64,000 bases of DNA, taken from contig VCMS01000083.1 of assembly GCA_022539475.1 (NCBI GenBank), positions 116,758 to 180,757 of the forward strand, in the 5' to 3' direction. Source of the DNA: Gracilaria domingensis (lineage: Eukaryota > Rhodophyta > Florideophyceae > Gracilariales > Gracilariaceae). Positions 11,143 through 22,800 of the stretch are shown here, one piece after another. Under the pieces are notes generated by a model. That model was not told the DNA's origin and did not search any database. It saw only the letters and a program-made list of their open reading frames with translations. Position numbers and translations under genes: made by a program. Each line of letters begins with the position of its first letter. The stretch's first letter is position 1.

Positions 11143-12447
11143 CTACAAGATTGTGACCACTCCATTCGCTACTGCGAGTTGCTTCTCGGTGAAGAGAGTA
11201 GATAAGGGTTGCACAATGTGCAATCTCATCTGTTTGGTGCAGACTTTTACCCATACTTGGGATTCGGGCGGTATCCTGATGGATTGAGCAACGCGGAGCT
11301 TCGTTGAAACCGGTTTGGAGCTCGGTGCTCCCTGTGCGGCAGGTAGAGGAACGCGTTTGCGTGAGGCGTTCTGCAGTGTCTTTCGCACTATCGGAACTGA
11401 CGAGCCATCCACCATTTCTACGGTGCGTGACCTCGGGCGTATAGCTTCCACGAAGCGATCGCAAAAATCACAACCCAGAATAACGGGTGCTTCAAGCGAC
11501 TCGCAGACCACGAAATCCAACTGTACCAAGTATGTTCCCAATTTCATCACGAGAGCCCAGTATCCTACCGTGCTTATCAATCGATTATTGGCGTCGGCGA
11601 TGTCCAGATTTGGACTGTAGCGAATATGTTCCCGAAGTGCGGGCGGTACCAATGCGGTGTGAATCAGGCTAGGCGCTGCGCCTGTGTCCAAAACGGACAG
11701 TTGACGTACCATGTACTGGTTGACAAGCCTAAGTCGCCGTATCCTTTGTAGTTCCGCTTAGCCATCATCAAGATCCGGTCCGGGTTTCGCAAATTACGAG
11801 TACGAATCCACGGTCGATGAAACACTCCAAAGAGTTCCGAGTCAGCATCTGTGTCAGCAACTTTCCTCGATAGGATTTTAGTTGCCGGGGAGCGAAGCGG
11901 CGACGCCTCGGGCGCCCTTTGCTTTGACTGAGAGGCCGCCTCTCTCGTGATGGAGACTCCCGTGTCTAGTTTTTCAGGGCAGGATCGACCGCCGGTTGCG
12001 GAACACTCTCATCCCGGGACTCGAGTTGAACTCCTTGTGCAGGTGCTTGCTCTACGATACCACGATTGGAATATGTGCCTGAGGAGACATTAGGCTGTTG
12101 ATGTCCGTATTTGGCCTTTGCATCCTCATAGGAATTTGGTAGCACACGTTCCCGTTCTTCTGGGGTCAGAGCTTTGTATTGCACGATGATTTTCGGCATC
12201 TCCCTCAAGGAAACGAGCACTGAGGTGCGATATGCCCATGTTCGTAACATACGTGGCATATAAGCGACACCGATTTGTCCAGCGGGCGTGGACCTGCCGG
12301 TCGTTGTGGTTGATCTCGCCAGCCTGGGCGTGCAAACCGAGTGTGGTTGGTAGCGTATGCGAGCGCTGGCCCTGCAACTCTGTTGGAGTAGATAAGGACT
12401 GTAAGGCGAGAAGATGGAATGATGGAAATAATTGATTTAATGCGCAT
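11143..12447 (-). pseudogene. gypsy fragment D: zinc-knuckle gag end plus protease
   Basis: Reading leftwards, a gag C-terminus carries the zinc knuckle CHVCYEHGHIAPQC (CX2CX4HX4C) near 12215-12265. A frameshift near 12205 leads to a charged tail ending at 11966. Another frameshift near 11730 precedes the protease, whose active site is SVLDTGAAPSLIH at about 11660-11700 and whose second-sheet motif is VILGCDF. The stretch that follows resembles element A's protease tail, so D is a relative of A in the opposite orientation. It stops after ANGVVTIL with no reverse transcriptase. It is a dead fragment. The unread part between 11720 and 11965 is in frame-shifted coding sequence. Confidence 0.65.
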
Positions 12448-12863
12448 TTGCCACTGTCAAATTGGAATCAGCTACGTACAGCAATACATATGCGTCGGAT
12501 CATCCATATGCACACTGCGAGCGCAGCGCAGCACTACATCTGTGTCGGACATCCTGATTGTCGTCCTCACACTGTTATGATCGCGTAATTACAATGTGGT
12601 AGAATGACTAGGACTTTGCCTGCTCATTCTAGAATTGCCTGTAGAAGGATATCATTGAGTATAAAAGAGAACGCTGAAGCTGCTCAAGTCCAAGACTTGG
12701 TCGACAGCTTCAACGCTCACATTTTGCGTGAAAGATTATGGGTTACAGACGCACCAACGCGTTTTAATCACGATTCTTTACCGCTTGACTCTGTGGTAAC
12801 TACTCACCGCACAGTGTAATCGTAATACGCCTGTAAAGTCTCTATCTGCTCCAATCTGTTGCC
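12448..12863. other. spacer, nothing recognised
   Basis: Contains a short open frame (12604-12819) of 71 codons with no recognisable motif. It may be leader sequence of the copia relic that follows. Confidence 0.4.
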
Positions 12864-13949
12864 ATGACAGAATCAGATGGACCGCGTATTGAACAACTGA
12901 AGGACGGTCATGATTACGCCATCTAGAAGATACTCATTTAGGCACTGTGCAACGCAAAAGGACTCAGTGAAACTCTTGAATATGAAGTCTCTCCTGAACA
13001 AGACGATGATGAAAAGACTAAATTTGTATCAAACCAGAAGAAAGCGAGCGGAATAATCGTAGCAGCTCTCTCTAATGAAGCGATCCGTGTTGTGCGAAAC
13101 GATGTGCACAATCCATATCGCATGTTACAGAAATTAGGAGAGCGTTATGATTCCAAAACCGCAGCATCAAGGATTGCCAAGATGACCGAGCTAATTTCGA
13201 TGAGATACACTACAGTCAAACAAGACATTGGGAAACATATCGATCGAATGAAAGGCACCTTGGAGAAACTTGAGTCTATGAACACACGCCTGCCAAACGA
13301 GCTGTCAATTGCAATATTGATCGCATCTATTGATGCTGCAGAACTAATTCCAATTACTGCTGCCCTCAAAACACTTTCCGACAAGTCGGCGACCTGGGAA
13401 ACAGTGTCAGGGCGGCTATTAGAGGAACAGCAGGCTCTCAAGTCTAAAACCAGACGAGTTGAGAAAGCGCACCCAGTGACTGAATACTGCCACATGTGCA
13501 ACAAACAAGGCCACAGTACAGAAAATTGTTGGCTTAACCCGAAGAATTCAAAGAACAAGCTGCACATGAGTAAGGAAGCAAATGCCCCACTTGAAGACTC
13601 TAGAATGGTAGCTTCAGGAAACAGTTCCCGAAAGAAGAATGGGAAAGAAAAGCCTGCCAAACCTACACCGGTCCGTGTGGCCCTTGCCAGAGCAATGCCT
13701 AGGGCCATTGAAAGATGTGTAATGATGTTGGATTCCGGTACGTCTAGTCACATGACTCCTAACGAAGAGTCAATGACCGAACCAGAGCATTGCACGGTTC
13801 CAATAGCCCTTGGTGACAACTCACTTCGCAGCGCTGATGCAGTTCTTCTAAGTCCATCATATATACATCTCGCCCCAGTTGAACATGAAAATAGCTGGAG
13901 CAACGACGGGAGTTCAAGAACTTTCCATTTGTGCAGGCGATGGGAATGA
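12864..13949 (+). pseudogene. Ty1/copia gag and start of protease, decayed
   Basis: From ATG at 12864 the frame runs to 13949 and is broken only by TAG at about 12924 and 12936. The first falls where copia Gag has its conserved Trp (Y-A-x-W-K). The body is the copia-type Gag domain (IAKMTELISMRY, LEKLESM). A zinc knuckle CHMCNKQGHSTENC lies near 13486-13527. The protease active site MLDSGTSSHMT is near 13725-13760. The frame then fails within the protease, and the integrase and reverse transcriptase are not found downstream. An autonomous element would make a single Gag-Pol. This copy is a fragment. Confidence 0.75.
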
Positions 13950-14869
13950 TTTGAAAAGAGTGCAACGTGAAGCTCTTCTGCGTGCGGCGTACCCCTTCTT
14001 AGAACTTACCCATCTTTCTCTGCGTTAGCAGCTTGTTCAGGTGCGTCCTTTCATGCTTCAACCAGCACAGGGACTTAACCATGGACATGCTGTCTCTGAA
14101 AGGCACCCCCTGTTGTCTGTAGATACAGTTCAAACATGCGCGACTCTGACAACGATGTTGCTGCTCAAGCGAAGAGAGTAGAAGCAAGCGAACAACACCA
14201 ATGAAGCCATGACATGCCCTTCTTGTAGCAGTCAATCTCATCGTAGCTCTACAAGCAGTGGGATAATAAAGGTATTGTGACCTTACTGCATGGACACGGT
14301 ACACTTGGAACACCCGATAACTGCTGGTGTAAAATCTGTAAGAGCTTATTACGGCAATGTTGGGTACCCAGTAACAGTCGTTAGCACAGCAGATGCCAAA
14401 GTCGCGGTCGCGAAGGGACGTCTGGCTCGAAATCACGCTCATTGGGTTACTGGTTATCCAGAGAGTCTTACGTAGTCCCATTGTAAAGCCACTTTCCCGG
14501 TCCAAAAGTTGTTCGTTCGGTATCCACCTCATTCTCGGCACGGGCGCAAACAAACGCGCAGTAGCATGCACGACGTAGGTCGAAGTCACACTCCGAAGAC
14601 GATTCTGGGTTAACATTGTAAGCCTTGATTCAAATTATGATCCATACCTCTCATCAGCAGCAGTGCGAAACCAATGGCTCCTCTCATTATGCAAATTTGC
14701 CCCAAGTTGATGCCTCAGTGAACGAATGAGTGCGTGCAGCGAGAAGAAGAGCTGCAGCTTGGAAGACCTTGGTGACTTGCAACGTCAATCACTGTGTGAA
14801 TTGGAACCGAGCCCGCGTTCGCAATACAATCCATAAACCATGTTCGTGGTGTCCGTGACAGAGAAGATT
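13950..14869. other. no supported gene
   Basis: Open frames occur on both strands, the longest on the minus strand at 13999-14616, but none has a convincing motif. One minus-strand stretch loosely resembles a copia GAG-pre-integrase zinc site, too weakly to call. Probably decayed transposon sequence. Confidence 0.35.
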
Positions 14870-15424
14870 TCAAAGAGAGCCGATATGGAACGCAGGCTGT
14901 TGCGGTTCCTGCTGGTTCTGCGAATTGCAGTCTTCCGGAGCATATGTGGTGAACTTAGACGCGCAACTGATGCTGAAGAAAACACAGTCGGGGCATGTGT
15001 TCTTACAAATCCTTCCCGTTCCCGACAACTCACATTCTACAAAGCAAATTCTCGTAGGGCATGCGTCTGCGTCCCACCATGGCCACTGCCCGCAAGTGAT
15101 TACCTCTCTTCGTTCATCTGGGAGGATGCACCATGCTGCGCTTCCATTCCGAGAGCAGTAGTGCAGGGAACACTGCCTAAGCAGGGTGTCATCCGTCGGT
15201 TGCGATGGCGGCTCCGAAAAAGTCCTGTATTCAGAAGCGCAACTATTAGTAAACAGAATGCAGTTGGAGCACTGCGGTAGGCCCCTATTATCAAGTGGTC
15301 TCTCTTCATTCGGGAGGCAGAATTGCGGACACATAATGTCACATTGCGCCCTCGAAATTTCCGTTCTTGCAAATTCACGACATGTAATGGTCGACGTCGT
15401 CGAGTTCTCTTCCAATTGACACAA
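14870..15424 (-). CDS. cysteine-rich protein with repeated modules
   Basis: 184 codons with 20 cysteines. Two stretches are clearly related: CSNCILFTNSCASEYRTF and CPDCVFFSISCASKFTTY. A second pair, FCLPNEER and WCILPDERR, suggests that the protein is built from about three Cys-rich modules. Such disulfide-rich repeats usually act outside the cell, but the frame as read has no signal peptide, so an upstream exon is likely or the gene is a fragment. I do not recognise the family. A resemblance to Kazal-type inhibitors was considered and is weak. Confidence 0.4.
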   Translation of the reverse strand: MCQLEENSTTSTITCREFARTEISRAQCDIMCPQFCLPNEERPLDNRGLPQCSNCILFTNSCASEYRTFSEPPSQPTDDTLLRQCSLHYCSRNGSAAWCILPDERREVITCGQWPWWDADACPTRICFVECELSGTGRICKNTCPDCVFFSISCASKFTTYAPEDCNSQNQQEPQQPAFHIGSL

Positions 15425-17042
15425 GCGTTCGGCTCCTATGGATGAACAGAGTCCTGCGCTGCATGGTGGAGCACCGGCTGCATTTCCTCATGGGTACAAT
15501 ATATTCAATAGGAGGAGAGACAGGAGAAAACTATTCACCGTCCGTGCTGTGCCTGGTTTCGGATATATAGGCTGAACCATTCTCTGTGCTGTTCTGATCT
15601 AACGAACAGCAGAAACAGGGAAACAGATAAGATGCTGACGTCGATGTTGATTTTCTCGACTTCCCTCAATGGTTTGCTCCTAATCTGAAACCAAGCGATC
15701 ATACATATATATATAGTTTCCGACACTCTCAAAACAACAGATGAATTATACTGCAAGCAATACACACATATCTTTCCAGCACACACTATCCACAAATGAA
15801 ATGCTTTCGTTCCAATTAAATAATACGGAGTTCCCTTACAGTACCATAATACACTATTTTAACAAGGCCATACGATTCCATTAGGAGCAGCATATTCTTA
15901 CAACCATGATTGATCTGCTCAAATCAATGACGTGACTTCCCAACGTTCCGACGACATGTCTCGACTTTTCATCTGCAACAGTATTGATCACAACGGAACA
16001 CACAGGAATTCTATTTCGTTCCCCTTCCCGTTACAGCGATTGCTGATGGTCGCTCCTCCGAACTCCGTCAGAAAGCCTGAATACATTCTTTGAACTAGAG
16101 TGATATTCGACGGCAAAGTTATTACAGAGAAAGATTGAAATGTGCATTAGGAGCAGTTTTGTGCCTCGCATCTGGCCAAACACTTCCTTACAGAAAATTT
16201 ACTAGTGGGCATATTTCACACTGCCTTTTTTTAAATACATCGTCAAAGACCAGATACACTACACCTGGCTTGTAGCATTTTATGGACGCTATTTTTGTTT
16301 GCGAATGGTGCAGGTCGTGAGAAACCAAAGGCGAAGACAAAACACCAGAGGGTACCAGCCATCCTGTTGTAGTGGACAGCAGAGGAAACGTTCTGCTGTT
16401 TGTAGCGAAGGGCAGATCAGCAAAAATCAGGCATCCCGTGGTTATCAACTAAAGTTGTCCGCAGCTAAGCAGGAAACTAAATGCTGCAAAAGATGCGTAA
16501 ACGTCATTTTAAGCTCCTGAGAACTGTACAGTCGTAGGAGCAAACGATGGCGTCAAAATGCAAAGTGAGTCCAAGAAAGAACATTACGACAAGCCGTGAA
16601 GAAACGGATTGTGAAGCTGCAGAAACTTCGGCTTGCTGTTATGTTGAGCAAAAAAAGTTAAAAGCAGCAAGAAGTGCACTGCGTTAAACGGTAGTAGGAC
16701 CAGGCCAAAAAAATGTGTGCAGTCGTAAAAATGGTCTGTCTGAGAAGCATTCGCGCTGAGACCGTCTTCTAGCGGGTTTGTGGAAAAAACATTCGCATTG
16801 AAAAGCCTTTGTCTATGAATATTAGATCTAAGGGTTCTTCTACATACAGTTCCGAACACTCCGTCTTCTTTTGGAACGCCGAACGCTCCAAATTGGCAGT
16901 TCGTAATATTTGGAGCTTTTCGTGCTGCGCGAATCCTTGACATGCTCGCGCCAGTAATGACTCTCATATACACAAGAGTTGTGACATCCTGAGATAAATT
17001 ATTTTCGTCTCAGGTTAACATGCGAGACCCTCATAATTATTT
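15425..17042. other. long spacer without a supported gene
   Basis: Mixed composition with short frames on both strands and no recognisable motif. The left end of the ORF that starts at 17043 may include leader sequence of element B here. Confidence 0.4.
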
Positions 17043-18679
17043 GTGATTTCACGGGCACAAGGCGGGCAACTAACCAACCGAACCAGCACCGCCGCTGGTT
17101 CTGCCGCCCAATATGGCTCTGGCTCCTCTGCGCAACAAACCGCTAACGCGGGTCTCTTTGGAGGATTTCCAGCTGGTGTGCTGTGGCCACTGTACAACTC
17201 TCTTGTAGGGCTCAACCCGGCAAACCGGGGTCATGCTAGGCGTCTCCGACTTGCGCCGTGGTTCCACCCGACAGCGGTGTTGGACGAGAACCTCATTTCT
17301 GAGTATGCCGATGGGCGAGACACCCTTCCGGGGGACTTAAGCGCTGTCGTGACCACGTCGTGGAATTGGCGCAGCCGCGTGCCCATCCCCTTGCACCATG
17401 TGTTGCGTGAAAACCGGGAATCTCGGGCTCAAGCTCATGCTGCGTTCGTGCAGGTGGCTTACAAACGGCAAAGCCGGGCTCCATTCGAGTTCCCGATTCC
17501 CCCGGGTCTTAACTTCGACGTCGAGTTATACCGCACTCGCGGAGAGATCAGCTACTGCGACCGCCTCGCGGCGTTGGAGACCTTCACGTGGCGCGGGATG
17601 CCCGTGGCGTGGCAGGAAGCCATCTGTTGGCAACGACCAATCATTCGGGCAGAGTTTCGATACCTCTCCCGCCGTTCGCGGTCTAACTTCCTTCAGAACT
17701 TCATCCGTTTCTAACGGCGCGCTCGGTCCCAGCATGGGTATTTCGTCCCGTACCAGAACGTGGAGATCCAGCGCATCGCTTGCGCGCACCGACAAGGTCG
17801 GTATGTAGCCCTCCCAGAGTGGTGGAATTACATGGAGGCGTGCCGGGGGTGCTATATCGAGCTGCCCCCGGTATTCAACTACCTACGGTCCTTTCTGCTG
17901 ACAGATCCCCGTACCGGGTTGTGGTCAGTGGTCGTCACCGAATGGGCAGTCGGTGCACCGCGGCTTACATCCTCCCCGAGGCGTACGACCAGTATAGACT
18001 GTGGTTCATTCAACCTCGCGTGCGAGCTGCTATCCGAAGATTGGACCTTGCAGTTCCCCTTGGGGGTCTTGCCAACAACGAGGAGGTTCTCAGTTTGCTG
18101 GACTATATCGACAGCGTCGACTGGAGTGAAGTCCCTCTCGCGCAGAGCGGAGGAGCAGACTCCCCCAATACGGGTGGCTTCGGCCCAGGTCTTGGAAGGA
18201 ATACCGCCTTGGCGGGCGATTACGTTTTCTTCGACCCGTGGGAGTACCAGGAAATCTTCGCTTAGGAAGCGGCCGAGCTCCCATTTGCTCCCCGGCGCGT
18301 GCCGGCTGATCACCCCACTGGGTTCGTCAACTCCGACGAATACTACCGAGATTACCTCGAGGTTGCTCCAATGATGGGGAATGATCCCGACGATACGGGT
18401 GGTGACGATGGGGGAATGATGGAAGAAGCACCTGAACCTCTGACGGAGGGAGCAAGCGGCATTGTGCCGAGTGCTGTTCCCGTCGCGACGGAATCAGTCG
18501 TTGACCCCGCTCCGGTTCCTCCAGTTATGGCCTCCGAGGCGAATCCCTCGCCAGCGGGTGTGGACGAAGGAGCAATCATTGCTCGATTCCTCCGCGGCGC
18601 GGGTTTGGGCGCGAACATGGCCTCCGGCGATGTTGCCGCGATGACCGAGTCCTTAGCCCAACGCCTAGGCGGTGTCTAA
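17043..18679 (+). pseudogene. long unknown ORF convergent with gypsy B pol
   Basis: A protein of about 540 residues read in plus-strand pieces: 17043-17711, TAA at 17712-17714, the same frame on to about 17950, one frameshift, then the new frame to 18679 with TAG at 18263-18265. Both stops and the shift can be bridged without losing protein-like sequence (PEWWNYMEACRG, EAYDQYRLWFIQPRVRAA, SLLDYIDSVDW). The middle is rich in Trp and Arg. The tail is acidic and proline-rich and ends in a small helical segment. No family is recognised. It faces the minus-strand pol, so it is either an antisense accessory gene of B or a gag-like fragment of another element. Confidence 0.45.
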
Positions 18680-18797
18680 CCTCCCGGGGAGTTCGATGAT
18701 ACCGGCCAGTAGCCGTCGTCTCTTCCTTCCCCATAGCTTGGGTGCGTACCTGAGTACAGTAGCTTAGCTTGAGATAAAGAGTATCCCTTCTTCTTAC

Positions 18798-20481
18798 CCG
18801 TCCTAGACGGTATCTTTCTTCTCCTCCCGGCATAGCCGGTTCTTCTTGGCGGCACGCCGAAAACGCGTACCCTTCCGAGGGGAAAAACCATACCCGCAGC
18901 GCGGCGTTGGTGTCACGACCAGCGAGCTGGATGAAAACTCCTCAGGCATGAGTCTTCCTTCCGAAAATCAGTGTTCGAGTAGCGCGAGCCTGTCAAACCG
19001 TCCATACGGCGAGCATTTCCACCAAGGTGGCATGGACTCAGTCCCCGTCGCATGACATGTGTGTTTCAAACTAGCCTCCCAATCCGTTCCCACGGCAACC
19101 TTATCCCACTTGGGCTTGATCCAGCGTCGCTGGAGGTGCGGTACCCGTCTTACGGTGATAGCGAATGACCCTTGAGCGAGGCAAGTGCTCGATTGGCTCA
19201 TAGGTATCCTAGCTTGGCTCGTAACCGTACCCACGGACGCGGTATAGCAAGATACCCTCCTGGTCCCAGGTGTGCCCGACAATGTCGGCGATAACGTACT
19301 CCTGAACGTACACTTGCCGGCCTTGCCATGTCGTAGTCACATCACTTCTTGACAACCCTTGCGGGGGCGCAGCTCTCGCTTCCGACGTTACGTGCCTGCT
19401 CTCCGCTTGCGCGGTTACATTCCCCCGAGGGGGTGCTGTTGAGCCGTGCTGCTTGACCTTGCTTCGCCGTGTTACGATGCGGCTTTCCGCTAACGCGGGG
19501 GCGGTTTCCTCGCGAGAGGTGGCAGCGACAGGTCGTCTTACCGCAAGCCTGCGTGGGTCCTTCCGTCTAGACGGTGTGCTTTGTGCTGTGGCGGCTTTGC
19601 GTTCGCCTTCTCCGCTTATAGCGGGAGATCCCACTTCGGGTGGCTTGGCAACCGTGTGTGCACGTGCTCGTCCAAACTGATGGCCCAGATACTCCCTAGG
19701 GAGACTCGTCTCCCTGTTACAGGTGTCATTCAACGGCTGCGCCGTTGATTTTTCCAAATAAACACTGTCCGAATTCCCGTCTCGGGCGGTTACTTACGGG
19801 TTACCGGGGCGTTTTACACCGCCGGCGGCGTGCGATCTCGCGATCTCAGCCCGCGGCTGCGCCTGCGCCGATATTTTATACCCAACACTTGGTGATTTCG
19901 TACCGTCCTTTACGTAAACCCTCCCCGGAGCGTCCGGCATTCCACCAACGGTTGTGTCATGTACCGAGGCACTCGGGTCCTTCTCTTTCTCGACTCGGGG
20001 CTGCTCCGCAGTTCCTCCCAGGTGTCCTGGTCTTCCTGCCTCGCTTTGCGCGGTGGGTTGTGATGTCGCTGCGCTTTCCCCAATGGGGCTTTGTTCCGAC
20101 GACGTCGGCTGTGCGCCGTTATCATCATTCGACTTCGTACGACCCAGCGCGGCTGGTAGCTTGCCACGAGCGTCCTGTGACTTCGGTGTTTCCGCTTTTG
20201 CGTGAACATCCTTACCCTGCGATGGTGTAGACTTTCCGCTAGCGGGGCTGGGTGTCTGATGCGTGTGCGTGCGTTGCGAACGCTGTGCGTGCGCACCGAC
20301 CGGAACATCCGGAGACGTCCGCTCAGTCTGTGCTTCACGGTTACTCTCACGACGCGAAGTCGTTGAAGAATTCTCAGCAGAGCTGATAATCTCCTCCCCC
20401 TCCTTAGACGGAGCGGCGTGGGGAGTAATAACATGTCCCGCATTGCGGTATCTGCGGAATCAACAACACCGGTAACACCGG
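18798..20481. repeat. dense field of micro-hairpins
   Basis: Short GC-rich stems of 4-7 bp with loops of 0-5 nt recur along this stretch. Examples: 18798-18810 (CCGTC-CTA-GACGG), 18827-18839 (CCGGC-ATA-GCCGG), 19563-19574 (CCGTCTAGACGG), 19692-19703 (CTCCCTAGGGAG), 19699-19714 (GGGAGAC-TC-GTCTCCC), 19731-19747 (CAACGGC-TGC-GCCGTTG), 20236-20245 (CCGCTAGCGG), 20300-20312 (CCGGA-ACA-TCCGG), 20469-20481 (CCGGT-AAC-ACCGG). They cover the 3' part of element B, coding and non-coding. Confidence 0.7.
19101..19757 (-). pseudogene. chromodomain tail of element B integrase
   Basis: An Arg/Ala/Pro-rich linker leads to VYVQEYVIADIVGHTWD then LLYRVRGYGYEPS. TAG at 19209-19211 follows, and the same frame resumes with DTYEPIEHLPRS, ending at TAA 19101-19103. 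This is the chromodomain pattern (EYxVExIxxHR, LxYxVxWxGY, DTWEP). In chromoviruses this domain reads histone marks and steers integration. The stop sits one residue before the conserved DT-x-EP. Frameshifts must separate this from the integrase frame between 20557 and 19757, which I could not resolve. Confidence 0.65.
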
Positions 20482-20556
20482 ACTCGAATGTGGTAACACG
20501 TCCGTCTGTTTTACCACACCCCACCAGAGGACTTACAGACCTCCCGTTGGAGTCGT

Positions 20557-22790
20557 CTACACCGATTTCATCGGAAACTGTTGGCCAGGAAGGCCCCCCC
20601 GTTTCACACCCATTGCATGGTACTCACCTGGCACAAGTTGGGTTACCTCAGACGAGGGTGTGGGTGCCAATACCATGCGATCGCGGGAGATCCGCTCATG
20701 TCTGTCATCGACTTGTACCACCACAGTGTCCGGTGTAACCGCGATGACCTTAAAGGGTCCGCCCGACACAGGCGAGAGCTTATGACGTTTGTCCCTTTCA
20801 GGGTTGTAGTGTTCCTTCCGGACGAACACGTAGTTACCCTCAACGAGGTTTGCTGGTGTACTCCCTCGTAGGCGGGCATCAAAATCACCCTTATAAGCGG
20901 CTTGGGCCCGTGCCATAGACTGGCGTGCCGCTGGTACTAACTTCGTCAGTGACGTTTTCCATTTCTGGCGGTAGTCCCTGACTGATGGGAAGTTGCCCAG
21001 GGTAGCCTGTGATTCTAACGCCACAGGCGGGGGTGTACGTGACAGTACCAATTCGAACGGTGAAACACCGGTAGTCCTGTGAACCTGCGTATTATGTGCG
21101 AAGGTTAGGGCATCGGTGTACAAGTCCCATGTCTTTGGGTGATCAGCAACGTCAGAACGGAGAGATGCTAGCATCGTACGGTTATACCGTTCAACCTGCC
21201 CATTACATTGGGGATGGTAAGTGGTCGTGAAGAGATTCTTCACGTCCATGATGCGGCATACATCTTGGAAGAACCGAGATGCCGATTGCTTTCGGTTATC
21301 GGATAATAACTCCACAGGAGGACCGTACACAAATATCCAGTGCGTCGCGAAAGCCTTTGCGACTGTGAATGCGGTAATCCTCTGAAGAGATATAGTCCGA
21401 ACCAGTTTCGAGAACCGATCCGTGATAACGAGAAGGAATTTGTTACCTCTCCTAGTGGTAAGCAATGGTCCGAGGATGTCGATCGCGACAAACTCAAGCG
21501 GTGCCCTGGCAGGGAATAGTTTCATCTTCTTCGAATTCTTTCGGAGTTTAACCCGATTCTTCGCGCACTCGGTACAGAACCGCACCGTAGCGTAACAATC
21601 CACCGCCATGGCGGGCCAGTAGAAGTCTCTCCTCAAAGTGAGGTAAAGTTTCCTTCCATCTGGGTGGCCGCCTAACTTTGCGTAATGCGAAAGGTGTAGG
21701 ATCCTCGTTTGCAACGAGTGAGGTACCACGACTTGTGGGTGCGACTCGACTGTCCTCACGAGATAGCCGATGTTGTTCACCTCGAATGGGAGGGTATCAC
21801 CAACGTTGAGCCGGGCACGGAGCTTGATGCAGAACGGGTCCCCGTATTGTTCTCGGATCATCTCTTTCGGTGTTACCGGGACAAAATTTCCCGGTGGGGG
21901 CTTTGCAGCCTCAGTTTCGCCTGCGACAAGCAGTTCGTCAATATCAGCGTCCATATATCGCATTCTTCTGGCCAGATGTCGAACTGCCATTCCGGGGGTT
22001 CCGGTTTATTCTCGTCAACGACGAAGCATGGTATCTCTTCGTCCTCGACAACAACAGTCTCCCCATCAGTGGGTAAGCGTGACAAAGCGTCCGCCTGAGT
22101 GTTCAGGGTCCCCTTCCTGTACACCACCTCGAAGTCGAATTCCGCAAGGCGGAGCCTCTACCGCATAAGGCGGCCTGATGGATCACAGATATTCATTAAC
22201 CAACTCAACCAAGAATGGTCCGTGTACACGGTACAATGCACATCTAAGAGGTAGGAGCGAAGAGTGAAGAGTGCCCATACAACTGCGAGGGACTCTTTCT
22301 CCCAAACGGAGTAGTTCCGTTCGTGAACGTTCAGCGAACGTGACCAATATTCAATTGGCTTTCGTTCTCCTTCAGGAGTAGTTTAGAACAACGCGCATCC
22401 CACTTGGTGGTGGCTTGAGTCCATGTCCACAGAGAACGGCAGGCCGGGTTGTGATAACGATAGAATCGGTGCTGATGTGACAGCTTTCTTAAACGAGTTA
22501 AATGCTTCCGCTTGTGCCGAGGTGAATCGGTCCAGTTTTGGTTGCTGACCCTTCCACAAGAGCGCGTTGAAGGGAGTCATAATGTTCAAAAAGTTCGGTA
22601 CGAACCGTCTGTAGACATTTACCAGTCCTAAGAAAGAGCGTAAGTCCGTTTGAGTCCGCGGTTTCTTGGACTTGGGGAGTGATTTGACGCGAGCCTCCTC
22701 GATCATCAAACGTCTTGGACGGATAATGTGTCCACGGTACTTGACAGTAAAGTTCTGCTCGGTGACATGGCGTCTCTTGTAATCTCCGCC
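20557..22790 (-). pseudogene. element B reverse transcriptase end, RNase H and integrase
   Basis: The right end holds the last part of reverse transcriptase (FTVKYRGHII, then LRSFLGLVNVYRRFVPNF). RNase H follows with SVDMDSS, YWSRSLN and AVVWAL, broken by TAA near 22384 and TAG near 22159. The integrase frame (21990-20557) is open. It has the HHCC zinc site from HLSHYAKLGGH to FCTECAKN, first Asp in AIDILGPL, second Asp in LLSDNRKQS, and Glu in GQVERYNRT. The residue after the second Asp-Asn is Arg where Gly is usual. A GPF-like module (VSGGPFKVI) follows. Integrase inserts element cDNA into chromosomes. This copy cannot supply a full polymerase. Confidence 0.8.
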
Positions 22791-22800
22791 ATCGTCGCCC

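Larger units (their letters stand above)
19101..22800 (-). mobile_element. Ty3/gypsy element B (chromovirus), 5'-truncated
   Basis: Minus-strand pol in the order end of reverse transcriptase, RNase H, integrase, linker, chromodomain, which is the chromovirus order. The reverse transcriptase is lost upstream of about 22790, where unrelated sequence begins. No LTR was identified. The element is dead: several in-frame stops and a broken start. Confidence 0.75.

Noticed and set aside
13999-14616. minus-strand frame of 205 codons as a copia integrase piece
   Set aside because: Only one short stretch loosely recalls a copia zinc site. Orientation is opposite to the adjacent copia relic, and the catalytic motifs are absent.
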